DNA of 64,000 nt from Mucilaginibacter flavidus (GTDB lineage Bacteria; Bacteroidota; Bacteroidia; Sphingobacteriales; Sphingobacteriaceae). Positions 17,502-26,621 of this stretch are shown here, in pieces. The position numbers and the translations under genes were made by a program. The first letter of the stretch is position 1, and each line of letters begins with the position of its first letter. Location: NCBI RefSeq assembly GCF_024055575.1, contig NZ_JAMXOE010000006.1:1-64000 (forward strand). Reading direction: 5' to 3'. A model generated the notes under the pieces. It saw only the letters and a list, made by a program, of their open reading frames with translations. It made no database searches and had not been told where the DNA came from.

Positions 17502-18506
17502 ATGGACGGATTTAACCTAAAGCGCATAGGGATCATCATGCGGCCGGAACCCGGAAATGAGCTGGAGATCAAAGGCGTATTAAATCCGGCGGCCATACGT
17601 GGACCTGACGGCGACCTGTATTTATTTCCGCCGCTGGTTGGGAAAGGGAATTATTCCCGCATAGCAAAAGTAATGTTCGACGAAAAGGGTGACCCAGTTG
17701 CGGTTAAACGGCTGGGTCACCTATTTTGAGCCGATCGGGCAATATATCATGACCTATACTGCTTTTTCGTCAAAGGGGCCGCGCACATTGCTTTAGCGGT
17801 GTCAAAAGACCTGTTACAATGGGAACGCCTGGGCCTCGCCGATTTTGCAGATTATAAACAGATCACTTTTAATGACGTTTGTAATAAGGATGCCTGCATC
17901 TTCCCCAAACCCATGACCAGCCCGCATGGCGACACTTCCATTGTGATGCTTCATCGGCCCTTATTTCCCGGTACCCTGCCGGAGGATATCATGTGCGACA
18001 CTGACGACCGCAGGGTCAGGGTCCACCATGAATGTATCTGGATATCGTATAGCGATCTCATGCTAAACGGCCGTGAGGCCGAACACCTGCAGGAGTTTGA
18101 ATCTAATAGTACGCTGGCATTGCCAGAGGCGGCATGGGAAAAGATCAAGATCGGTGCAGGAACACCTCCGGTTTTATGCAAGCACGGCTGGCTGCTGGTC
18201 TATCACGGTGTCCACCAAAAGCTACCTGTCGGTGATCGGTCACACCATTTGGTTTATTCAGCAGGCGTAATGATCTTAGGTATAGATCAGCCGGATAATA
18301 TCTTATACCGGTCCTCGCATCCCATATTAGAGCCGCAACTTTTAGAAGAACGTGTCGGGATTGTCCAAAGCGTGGTTTTTCCTACCGGTATTGACCGGCC
18401 TGACGATCTGGGTACACCCAACCGTTTTGACATTTATTATGGAATGGCTGATAATTATATAGGGGTAGCGCGATTGGATATTCCTGATGAATTGCTAATG
18501 GGTTAA
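17502..18506 (+). pseudogene. Broken GH130 family gene (mannoside phosphorylase/beta-mannosidase type)
   Basis: Three segments in different frames match one GH130 protein. The first (17502-17716) has GVLNPAAIRGPDGDLYLFP. The second (17716-17784) has VTYFEPIGQYIMTYTAFS. The third (17787-18506) has IALAVSKDLLQWERLG, then CIFPKP, HHLVYSAGVM and RFDIYYGMADNYIGVARL. At 17716 the text jumps from the RLG strand to VTYFEP, so roughly 25 residues of the family, including the usual GGCEDPR block, appear deleted. At 17785-17786 two extra bases shift the frame again. GH130 enzymes cleave or phosphorolyse beta-mannosides. With the internal deletion this copy should be inactive. Confidence 0.85.
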
Positions 18507-18616
18507 GGTTTAACGGAGACCGTTATACTTAGGCCGTTCAGTTTTTATACAGAATTAAATGATCAGCAATTGACAATCAAGTGAATTAAATTTAAAAGCG
18601 ATTGGTAATTATTCTC

Positions 18617-18624
18617 TATTTTTG
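18617..18624 (+). promoter_or_regulatory. Possible -7 box (TATTTTTG) in front of the metal-efflux cluster
   Basis: TATTTTTG fits the Bacteroidota sigma-ABfr -7 consensus TAnnTTTG. It lies 8 bp before the proposed TTG start, so a transcript would be nearly leaderless. No good TTTG is seen at the expected -33 distance, so this is tentative. Confidence 0.3.
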
Positions 18625-18631
18625 CAGAAGT

Positions 18632-19018
18632 TTGAAAAAGTTTGCGGCCATATTGCTTTTAACAGCCTACCTGTTCTCAACAACTGAACTACACCAGTTG
18701 CTGAAATTGCCTGTGGTGTTTGAGCACTTTGCCGATCACCGGAAGGGGAATAAGAACATTTCATTTCTGCAGTTCCTGAACATGCACTACATGCATGGCA
18801 GCCCGAAGGATAAAGACTACAGCGAGGATATGAAACTGCCTTTCAAAACGGCGGATAATTGTGCAGCCACGGTTTCGCCCGTGGTAATTCCGCGACTGGT
18901 TCATATTTTCGGTACCCATGTTATACACATTCCTGAAAAGGAAGTGCATATACCCCAGGATGAATTGATCCCATCGTCCTATTTATCCCGTGTCTGGCAA
19001 CCGCCAAAATCTTGTTAA
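18632..19018 (+). CDS. Small exported or anchored protein ending in WQPPKSC, metal-efflux associated
   Basis: About 128 residues from a TTG at 18632 (LKKFAAILLLTAYLFSTTEL as leader). A longer frame from 18602 is less like a leader. The hydrophobic leader is followed by a His- and Met-containing soluble part (FEHFADHRKG, FLNMHYMHG, HIFGTHVIHI), then the terminus WQPPKSC. I recall similar uncharacterised proteins just in front of CusA/CzcA genes in other Bacteroidota, and here czcA follows after 95 bp. The His/Met-rich segments plus a terminal Cys suggest periplasmic metal binding, which is inference. The gene at 2306-2854 has the same layout. Confidence 0.7.
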   Translation: MKKFAAILLLTAYLFSTTELHQLLKLPVVFEHFADHRKGNKNISFLQFLNMHYMHGSPKDKDYSEDMKLPFKTADNCAATVSPVVIPRLVHIFGTHVIHIPEKEVHIPQDELIPSSYLSRVWQPPKSC

Positions 19019-19113
19019 TTAGTGTTCCATTCAATTTTATGAATAGTGCTTAAGCATAGTTATTTCTGCTATGCGGTACTTTTTGAATTACTAATTTTTC
19101 AAGATCATATTTT

Positions 19114-22100
19114 ATGTTAAATCATATTATCGCTTTTTCCGTGAGGAATAAGCTGATCGTGGGGCTTTTTATCATTGCTCTGATCGGCTATGGCAGCTAT
19201 CAATTCACAAAGCTGCCCATTGATGCCGTACCTGATATCACCAATAACCAGGTACAGGTTATCACCATTGCCCCTTCATTCGGGGCTACTGATATCGAAC
19301 GTTTAGTAACGTATCCTATTGAACAAGCCAACAGCAATATTTCGGGCTTAAAAGAGATCCGAAGCTTTTCGAGGTTTGGCCTTTCACTCGTGACCATCGT
19401 TTTTGACGATGCCACCGATATTTACTGGGCAAGGCAGCAGGTAGCCGAACGTTTGCAAAAAGTTCAAAACCAGATACCGGCAGGCATTGGCACACCCGAG
19501 CTTGGCCCGGTAAGCACCGGGCTTGGCGAGATTTACCAGTATGTGGTGCGCCCGAAAAAAGGTTATGCCGGGAAATACAACGAAACAGACCTGCGGACCA
19601 TCCAGGATTGGATCGTTCGCCGGCAGTTACTGGGGGTGAAAGGTGTAGCCGAGGTGAGCAGCTTCGGCGGCAAGCTGAAACAGTATTCCATTGAAGTCGA
19701 CCCCAACAAACTGCTTTCGCATAATATTACGATTACTGATGTTTTTAAAGCGCTGGAAAACAACAACCAGAATACCGGCGGCGCCTATATCGAAAAAGGG
19801 CCAACAGTGCTTTATATCCGTAGCCAGGGATTGATCGGGAGCATGGATGATATCAACAACACGGTGATTAAAAACACAACCGATGGATCTCCGCTTTTTA
19901 TTAAAGATGTGGCTGATGTTAAAATAGGCTATGCCACCCGCTACGGGGCGATGTGTTATAACGACGAAGGTGAAGTTGCCGGCGCCGTTGTAATGATGCT
20001 CAAGGGCGCCAACAGCAGTGAGGTGATCAAAAATGTGAAGGAGCGTATCGTGCAGATCCAGAAAACCATGCCCGAAGGCGTGGTGATCGAGCCATTCCTG
20101 GACCGGACCAAAATGGTAAACAATGCCATCGGTACGGTAGAGCGTAACCTGCTGGAAGGCGCGCTGATCGTCGTATTTGTACTGGTATTATTCCTCGGAA
20201 ATTTCAGGGCCGGCTTGCTGGTCGCCTCTGTGATCCCGCTGGCTATGCTGTTCGCCATTATTATGATGAACCTTTTTGGCGTAAGCGGTAACCTGATGAG
20301 CCTTGGCGCCCTGGATTTTGGTCTGATTGTGGATGGCGCCGTAATTATTGTGGAGGCAGTGATGCACACACTTAGTCATAGTAAGCATTTTACAAAGGTT
20401 GGTGCATTAGGCCAGGAAGATATGGACAAGGAGGTGAACAGCTCTGCCAGCAAAATGATGAATAGTGCCGTTTTTGGACAGATCATCATCCTGGTGGTTT
20501 ATCTGCCAATCTTCACTTTACAGGGCATTGAAGGCAAAATGTTTAAGCCTATGGCGCAAACGGTAGCCTTTGCTTTATTGGGTGCTTTTATTTTATCACT
20601 TACCTATATCCCTATGATGAGCGCCGTGTTCCTGAGTAAGAAGATCAAGCATAAGCCCAATTTTTCGGACCGGTTGATGGCGAAGGTAGAAAGAGCTTAT
20701 CAGTCAGCCCTTAACCGGGTAATTGCTTTTCCTAAAGTGATTTTGCTAACTGTTGTGGGGCTGTTTATATTTTCCGCTTATGTGTTAACCACGTTAGGCG
20801 GCGAGTTTATACCCGCGCTGGAAGAAGGTGATTTTGCGGTGGACACAAGGGTATTAACGGGCAGCAGCCTCAATACAACCATCGCCAATACCCAAAAAGC
20901 GGCTCATATCTTAAAAACACAATTTCCTGAAGTAGAAAAGGTGGTGACGAAAATAGGCAGCGGTGAAGTACCGACGGACCCGATGCCGATGGATGCCAGT
21001 GATATGATGGTGATCCTAAAACCCAAGGAAGAGTGGACATCAGCCAAGACCTTTAATGAACTATCTGAAAAAATGGGAAAGGCTTTACAGGCTGTTCCGG
21101 GCGTTACCGCGGGCTTCCAGTTCCCGGTACAAATGCGTTTTAACGAACTCATGACGGGTGCGCGCCAGGATGTAGTTTGTAAAATATTTGGTGAAGACCT
21201 GGATACTCTTGCAACTTATGCTAATAAGCTGGGTAAGATCATCAATACCGTAGATGGCGCTAAAAACCTGTATGTGGAGGCGGTTGCAGGTATGCCGCAA
21301 ATCATCATCAACTACAATCGTAATGCCATTGCACAGTATAACCTCAATATTACCGATATAAATAAGGTGGTGAATACCGCTCTTGCCGGACAAAGTACCG
21401 GCACCCTGTTTGAAGGCGAAAAACGCTTTGAAGTAGTGGTAAGGATGAGCGGCGAGCAGAAAAAAAACCTGAAGGATATCCAAAACTTACTCATCCCGAC
21501 ACCGCAAGGAACCCAAATCCCATTATATCAATTGGCAGATGTACAGATCAAGGACGGCCCCAACCAGATCCAGCGCGAGGATGCCAAACGCCGTATCGTA
21601 GTCGGCTTTAATGTGCGTGGCCGGGATGTGCAAACTATTGTAAACGAATTGCAGGCCAAGGTAGATAAGCAACTCAAATTCCCGACCGGGTATTACGTTA
21701 CCTATGGCGGTGCATTTGAAAATCTGAATGCGGCAAAGCAGCGCTTATTGATTGCCGTTCCCGTTTCGTTGCTGCTCATCTTTCTGTTGCTGTATTTTGC
21801 ATTCAACTCTATTAAGCATGGATTATTGATCTACTCTGCAATTCCCTTATCGGCTATCGGAGGCATCCTGTTCCTGGCTTTGCGGGGCATGCCATTCAGC
21901 ATCAGCGCCGGAGTGGGCTTTATAGCCTTGTTTGGGGTGGCTGTGCTCAACGGAATTGTACTGATAGCAGAGTTTAACCAATTAAAAAAAGAAGGAATGA
22001 CCGATTTGAAACGTATCGTAATAATGGGTACTAAAGTAAGGCTAAGGCCGGTACTCATGACCGCATTTGTAGCCTCGTTGGGCTTTTTTCCGATGGCTAT

Positions 22101-23466
22101 CAGCAATGGTGCAGGAGCCGAAGTACAACGTCCTTTGGCCACGGTAGTCATCGGTGGTTTGCTGATTGCCACTTTTCTTACCTTGTTTGTATTGCCGGTG
22201 TTGTATATTATGTTCGAAAAAGCGTTCCTAACAGCACCGGGCAAAAAAACAACTAAAATACTGTCGGTTTTCTTGTTAATGGGCCTCAGTCAGTTTGCAA
22301 ATGCCCAAACGCCTATAACGCTTAAAGCTGCGTTAGACACGGCTCTAAAAAACAATTTGCAGGTGAAGCACGAACAGTTGAAGGCAAAATATCATCAAAT
22401 GCTGATCGGCACTTCGGCTAATATCTCCCAGGCAAGCTTATTTGGCGAAGCAGGGCAGATCAACAGCAGCTATACGGATACCAGGTTTGGCATTTCTCAA
22501 TCCTTCAGCTTCCCAACCATGTACAGCAGGCAAAAGGAACTTTTAAAAGAAGATTGGAAAAACAGTGTATTGAGCGTTGCTGTCAATGAGGCGCTGTTAA
22601 AAAAGCAGGTCAGCCAGGTGTACTATACCCTGGTTTATATGGAACAGAAAAAGTTGTTGCTACAGCATACCGATAGCCTGTACCTGGGGTTTTATAAAAA
22701 AGCGGAGTTACGGCTGTCTAAAGGAGAAACCAATATACTAGAGAAAACCAGTGCCGAAACCTTACTGGGGCAGGCACGAATGCAATTGAACCAGTTGAAA
22801 GAAGATGAAGCCATATTGCAATTACAATTCCAGCTGCTGCTGAATTCAACTAATCTATTCACAATAACGCGTGCCAGCCATAAATTAAGTCTTTCTGCTG
22901 CCGAAGACAGCCTGAATTTAAAGGAACACCCGGCGGTAAAATTAATAGCGCAGCAACAACAAATTGCGAATGCCGCAATCCGCGTGGAAAAAAGCAGGCT
23001 TTTGCCTGATCTGTCCATCGGATATAACAATACCAGTATCAAGGGTATCGGGGCTGATAATAAGCTGTATAATGGCTCAAACCGGTTTAATTCGGTGCAG
23101 GTGGGAATTGGTATCCCCATTTTCGCAGGCGCACAAAAAGCCAGGATCAACAGCGCCCGGGTGAACAAACAGATAGCGGAGAGTAATTTTGCGTTGGAGG
23201 TACAAAACATAACATCTGCTTATCGTGCGGCAAATCTCCAATACCAGAAATATCTGCAAACCGTATCCTATTTTGAAAGCAAACCCTTAAAAAATGCCGA
23301 ATTGATCACCAATACGGCCAACCAGCAAATAGCGGCCGGGAATATCAACTACCTGGAATGGGCGCAGCTGCTTAACCAGGCTACCACGATCAAAAATGAT
23401 TACTTGGAGGCTGTCCGCAGCCTCAATGAGGCGGTCATACAACTTAACTATTTTTCTAACAACTAA
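19114..23466 (+). CDS. czcA: Heavy-metal efflux RND transporter fused to a TolC-like outer membrane domain (CzcA/CusA-TolC)
   Basis: 1450 residues. Residues 1 to about 1040 are a complete heavy-metal RND pump with the transmembrane proton-relay signature DFGLIVDGAVIIVE, where Asp401, Asp407 and Glu414 match the CzcA triad. A second, signal-peptide-like stretch (about 1045-1064, LSVFLLMGLSQFANAQ) follows, then a TolC/CusC-like coiled-coil domain (about 1065-1450) starting PITLKAALDTALKNN. This fusion is known in Bacteroidota. Expected role: proton-driven export of Cu, Ag, Zn, Co or Cd together with the adaptor encoded 10 bp downstream. The metal cannot be read from sequence. How one chain spans both membranes, or is cut at ANA-Q, is unclear. 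Confidence 0.93.
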   Translation: MLNHIIAFSVRNKLIVGLFIIALIGYGSYQFTKLPIDAVPDITNNQVQVITIAPSFGATDIERLVTYPIEQANSNISGLKEIRSFSRFGLSLVTIVFDDATDIYWARQQVAERLQKVQNQIPAGIGTPELGPVSTGLGEIYQYVVRPKKGYAGKYNETDLRTIQDWIVRRQLLGVKGVAEVSSFGGKLKQYSIEVDPNKLLSHNITITDVFKALENNNQNTGGAYIEKGPTVLYIRSQGLIGSMDDINNTVIKNTTDGSPLFIKDVADVKIGYATRYGAMCYNDEGEVAGAVVMMLKGANSSEVIKNVKERIVQIQKTMPEGVVIEPFLDRTKMVNNAIGTVERNLLEGALIVVFVLVLFLGNFRAGLLVASVIPLAMLFAIIMMNLFGVSGNLMSLGALDFGLIVDGAVIIVEAVMHTLSHSKHFTKVGALGQEDMDKEVNSSASKMMNSAVFGQIIILVVYLPIFTLQGIEGKMFKPMAQTVAFALLGAFILSLTYIPMMSAVFLSKKIKHKPNFSDRLMAKVERAYQSALNRVIAFPKVILLTVVGLFIFSAYVLTTLGGEFIPALEEGDFAVDTRVLTGSSLNTTIANTQKAAHILKTQFPEVEKVVTKIGSGEVPTDPMPMDASDMMVILKPKEEWTSAKTFNELSEKMGKALQAVPGVTAGFQFPVQMRFNELMTGARQDVVCKIFGEDLDTLATYANKLGKIINTVDGAKNLYVEAVAGMPQIIINYNRNAIAQYNLNITDINKVVNTALAGQSTGTLFEGEKRFEVVVRMSGEQKKNLKDIQNLLIPTPQGTQIPLYQLADVQIKDGPNQIQREDAKRRIVVGFNVRGRDVQTIVNELQAKVDKQLKFPTGYYVTYGGAFENLNAAKQRLLIAVPVSLLLIFLLLYFAFNSIKHGLLIYSAIPLSAIGGILFLALRGMPFSISAGVGFIALFGVAVLNGIVLIAEFNQLKKEGMTDLKRIVIMGTKVRLRPVLMTAFVASLGFFPMAISNGAGAEVQRPLATVVIGGLLIATFLTLFVLPVLYIMFEKAFLTAPGKKTTKILSVFLLMGLSQFANAQTPITLKAALDTALKNNLQVKHEQLKAKYHQMLIGTSANISQASLFGEAGQINSSYTDTRFGISQSFSFPTMYSRQKELLKEDWKNSVLSVAVNEALLKKQVSQVYYTLVYMEQKKLLLQHTDSLYLGFYKKAELRLSKGETNILEKTSAETLLGQARMQLNQLKEDEAILQLQFQLLLNSTNLFTITRASHKLSLSAAEDSLNLKEHPAVKLIAQQQQIANAAIRVEKSRLLPDLSIGYNNTSIKGIGADNKLYNGSNRFNSVQVGIGIPIFAGAQKARINSARVNKQIAESNFALEVQNITSAYRAANLQYQKYLQTVSYFESKPLKNAELITNTANQQIAAGNINYLEWAQLLNQATTIKNDYLEAVRSLNEAVIQLNYFSNN

Positions 23467-23476
23467 AATTCAGCTC

Positions 23477-24607
23477 ATGAAATCCATAATATATTTATCA
23501 GCAATCATATTAACCCTATCAGCCTGCGGCGGTAAAAAACCGGCAGCAGAAACTACAGACAAAGCAGGCAATCCAAATATTGTCACTTTAACAGATGCAC
23601 AGCTAAAAAATGCATCGATAGCAACCGGTAAGATTGGGCAACAGGAAATCTCGTCCATATTAAAACTCAACGGCAAAATTGACGTTCCCCCGCAAAACAT
23701 GGTTTCCATCAGTGTGCCTTTAGGCGGGTATTTGAAATCTACCAAACTGTTACCGGGCATGCATGTGAACAAGGGTGAGGCGATCGCGGTCATCGAGGAT
23801 CAGCAATACATCCAGTTACAGCAGGATTATCTGACCGCGAAAGCAAGGATCGGGTACCTTGAAAATGAATACAACCGTCAAAAGGATCTTAACCAAAGCA
23901 AAGCCAGCAGTGATAAAGTTTTTCAACAGGCCGAGGCTGAATACAGGAGCCAACAGGTTTTGATCAGCTCTTTAGCTGAGAAACTGCAGCTTATCGGGAT
24001 CAACGTGCGAAACATCAGCGCGGCGAAAATATCGCGGAGCGTGAATATTTATTCTCCGATCAGCGGCTTTGTATCTAAAGTAAATGTCAACATCGGCAAA
24101 TACGTATCACCTACCGAAGTGCTTTTTGAGTTGGTTGATCCGACAGATATCCACCTGGCACTGAAAGTGTACGAGAAGGACCTGGATAAATTATACATCG
24201 GTCAAAAGCTGGTCGCCTATACCAATAATGAGCCGGCAAAAAAGCATGCCGGGGCTATTTTACTGATCGGCCGAGACCTTTCCGCCGACAGGAATGCTGA
24301 TGTACATTGTCATTTTGAAACGTATGATAAAACCCTCGTCCCTGGCACTTATATGAATGCCGAAATACAGGTTAAAAATAGCAAGGCCTCAGTCTTGCCG
24401 GCAGATGCAATTATTCAGTTTGAAGGTAAACAGTATGTGTACCGGGTTAGGGGTGGAAACCAGTATGAGATGACTGAAGTAAAAACAGGTGAAAGCGAAA
24501 ATGGCGCTACGGAAATTATTACGCAGAACAGTGAAACGCTTTCGGGCGTTTATGTTACCAAAGGTGCATACTCGCTGCTAATGATGATGAAAAATAAGGC
24601 GGAATAA
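23477..24607 (+). CDS. RND efflux periplasmic adaptor lipoprotein (CusB/CzcB type)
   Basis: 376 residues from the ATG at 23477, whose leader ends in the lipobox LSAC, making it an inner-membrane-anchored lipoprotein. It shows the membrane fusion protein layout: a barrel/lipoyl half (GKIDVPPQNMVSISVPLGG), a helical hairpin (about residues 105-175), the second lipoyl half (NIYSPISGFVSKVNVNIGKYV), a beta-barrel and a membrane-proximal domain. It links the CzcA pump to the outer membrane channel. It lies 10 bp after czcA and is certainly cotranscribed. No N-terminal metal-binding His-rich extension is present. Confidence 0.92.
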   Translation: MKSIIYLSAIILTLSACGGKKPAAETTDKAGNPNIVTLTDAQLKNASIATGKIGQQEISSILKLNGKIDVPPQNMVSISVPLGGYLKSTKLLPGMHVNKGEAIAVIEDQQYIQLQQDYLTAKARIGYLENEYNRQKDLNQSKASSDKVFQQAEAEYRSQQVLISSLAEKLQLIGINVRNISAAKISRSVNIYSPISGFVSKVNVNIGKYVSPTEVLFELVDPTDIHLALKVYEKDLDKLYIGQKLVAYTNNEPAKKHAGAILLIGRDLSADRNADVHCHFETYDKTLVPGTYMNAEIQVKNSKASVLPADAIIQFEGKQYVYRVRGGNQYEMTEVKTGESENGATEIITQNSETLSGVYVTKGAYSLLMMMKNKAE

Positions 24608-24637
24608 ATGGAATTTTTTCAAAAAAATCTGTTAACG

Positions 24638-25054
24638 ATGAAAAAAAAATCTAAAATAACACTGACCGTCTTTATGTTCAACATTATCATATTTCCCGGT
24701 TGTGAAAAGGCTGTGGTATATAATGGAAATATCAGCGTTACCCTAAAATACAATCAGCAGGCTGTACCAGATATTTACATTTACTACTATTCTGGGATAC
24801 CTTTAAAAGACAGCTCGGGAAACACCTGATACCACGGAATGCAGCTTTCCGCTGCTGACGGGAGTACTATATTCAGACAATTAACACCGGGTTCATATCA
24901 CTTTACAGCATCCGGCTTTCTAGAGAAAACCGGTAAAATCATGCGGGCAGATACCGATATTATTGTAAGAAAGCGTTACCGGGACGAAAGTAATTATCAA
25001 GTATTGCTTCAGCTTCGTTCAGTTCCGGCAAGATTTGAGAAGTTAATTAAATAA
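24638..25054 (+). pseudogene. Small lipoprotein gene interrupted by an in-frame TGA
   Basis: From ATG 24638 the frame encodes a leader with the lipobox-like FPGC and a beta-rich domain (NISVTLKYNQQAVPDIYIYYY). It meets TGA at 24827-24829, then continues in the same frame for 75 codons (YHGMQLSAADGSTIFRQLTP, YHFTASGFLEKTG). The text around the stop reads as one carboxypeptidase-regulatory-like fold, so TGA probably replaces TGG (Trp). It is therefore a nonsense pseudogene, a sequencing error, or possibly a functional two-part remnant. It is the last gene of the czcA cluster, 30 bp after the adaptor. Confidence 0.7.
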
Positions 25055-25151
25055 CCAATTGGGTACAGGCTTAATTTGGAGAGGGAAATTAATGACCATG
25101 TTACGCTTGTATTAATTAAAATATGTGTACAATTCAAAAATTGCTTTAAAG

Positions 25152-25185
25152 ATTTTAGACTCCGCAATATTGTAGAGTCTAAAAT
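25152..25185. terminator. Hairpin terminator between the efflux cluster and the LacI gene
   Basis: A perfect 11-bp stem ATTTTAGACTC (25152-25162) pairs with 25175-25185 around a 12-nt loop. It lies in the 367-bp gap 25055-25421, which otherwise contains only AT-rich DNA with no ORF. It could serve both converging transcripts. Confidence 0.6.
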
Positions 25186-25421
25186 TAATTTCGTTATCGA
25201 TTTCAAAATGATTTTCGATAAGCCTAAAACTTTTTTTTAACTTATACCTTATAATAAATATGTTGGTATTTGAGGAAACTTTTCAAAGTTATTCACATTC
25301 TAAACAATGAAAGTATCCTAAAAAAAAGGTCGGATTTTTTGCTGCCTATTTGTAATTCAAAACTTATAACTAACTGATAATCAACGCAAAATTGCTTTCT
25401 GTATCGGCAAATAGCCAATAA

Positions 25422-26459
25422 TTATTTTACTCCAGCCTTTAAAGATGATTCCCTTATAATCAACTCCGACCGTAATACAAGGCTATGCGTGTTTTGCAGC
25501 TCGCCTGGATTTACTAAATGATTGATGATCATTCTTGCCGCAAACTCGCCCATTTCAAAGCCTTTATAGTCAATAGTTGTTAATTGGGGTTCAACCACGC
25601 AGGCCATCTGGTCGTTATTAAAACCTGCGAAGGCTATGTCTCCGGGTATTTTTAAGCCGGCTTTTTTTATTTCGAGCATACAATTTATTGCACAAAAGTC
25701 GCTTGCCGCAAATACTGCATCGGGGAGGGGGCGCATTTTTAAGATTTTTTTGGCGGCTTGTATAGCAGCAGCCTGGCTCAGGTCATTAACTATCAACAGT
25801 TCATCCTCAAAAGGTAGTTGGTTATCCTTTAAAGCCTGTTGATAGCCGCGTGTCCGGTCGGCGTAAACATTGCGTCTTTGATCGCCGCTAATGTGAACTA
25901 TTCTATTGCAGCCTTGTTCAATAAGGTGGCTTACCAAAGTATTGGCCGCTTTATAATTGTCGATACAAATGGCCGGATATTTTTCGTGTTCTATTACCCT
26001 GTCGAAAAACACAACGGGTATATTGCGCCTGGTAAACTGCTCAAAATGACTGATATTGGTAGTGTCGTACGCCAACGAAACCAATATGCCGTCTACACGG
26101 TTGTTAAACATCGCTTTTGCGTTGGTTATTTCATGCTGCATCGATTCAAATGATTGGCTGATAAAGAGTGTATATCCAGCCTTGTTAACCACCTTTTCAA
26201 TTCCGGCTATAACATCCGACATAAAGTTGCTGTTAAGGCGCGGAACGATTACACCGATGATATTACTATTTTTTTTACGAAGGTTGCTCGCGAAGGAGTT
26301 AAAACGGTAACCCATTTTCTCCGCGGTGGCAAGTATCTTCTTTTTCGTGTTTTTATTTATTCCCGGATGGTCTTTTAAGCCCCGGCTTACAGTTGCGGCA
26401 GATAGGTTAAGCTTTTGAGCAATATCGTAAATGGTTATTTCTTTACCTGCGTCAGCCAT
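25422..26459 (-). CDS. LacI-family transcriptional regulator of the glucuronoxylan genes
   Basis: 345 residues. The N-terminal helix-turn-helix is clear (TIYDIAQKLNLSAATVSRGL, residues about 8-28), followed by the hinge helix region and a periplasmic-binding-protein-like effector domain (IGVIVPRLNSNF, AFAGFNNDQMACVVEPQLTT). It is divergent from the GH115 gene. The palindrome TTTGCAATCGATTGCAAA in the shared promoter region, and a second copy of its core before the SDR gene, are the obvious operators; the CG-centred palindrome is typical for LacI/PurR proteins. The effector is probably a uronic acid or xylo-oligosaccharide derivative (inference). Confidence 0.92.
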   Translation of the reverse strand: MADAGKEITIYDIAQKLNLSAATVSRGLKDHPGINKNTKKKILATAEKMGYRFNSFASNLRKKNSNIIGVIVPRLNSNFMSDVIAGIEKVVNKAGYTLFISQSFESMQHEITNAKAMFNNRVDGILVSLAYDTTNISHFEQFTRRNIPVVFFDRVIEHEKYPAICIDNYKAANTLVSHLIEQGCNRIVHISGDQRRNVYADRTRGYQQALKDNQLPFEDELLIVNDLSQAAAIQAAKKILKMRPLPDAVFAASDFCAINCMLEIKKAGLKIPGDIAFAGFNNDQMACVVEPQLTTIDYKGFEMGEFAARMIINHLVNPGELQNTHSLVLRSELIIRESSLKAGVK

Positions 26460-26525
26460 GTTATTTCTATATTATAAATATACATCCGGTTGGTAATTTC
26501 CCCCAACTAATTTTGCATGAAATTC

Positions 26526-26543
26526 TTTGCAATCGATTGCAAA
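26526..26543. promoter_or_regulatory. LacI-type operator 1 (lacI / GH115 divergent promoter)
   Basis: The perfect 18-bp palindrome TTTGCAATCGATTGCAAA lies in the 162-bp gap between the divergent regulator and GH115 genes. Its core TGCAATCGATTGCA is found again at 29520-29533. The CG centre is characteristic of LacI-family sites. Confidence 0.85.
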
Positions 26544-26621
26544 ACAAATATATTTGAGGGTATAAACTTATTGTTTTATTTTCAACTACCGCGTTAATAT
26601 TTCTCCATAAATAGGCTATAA

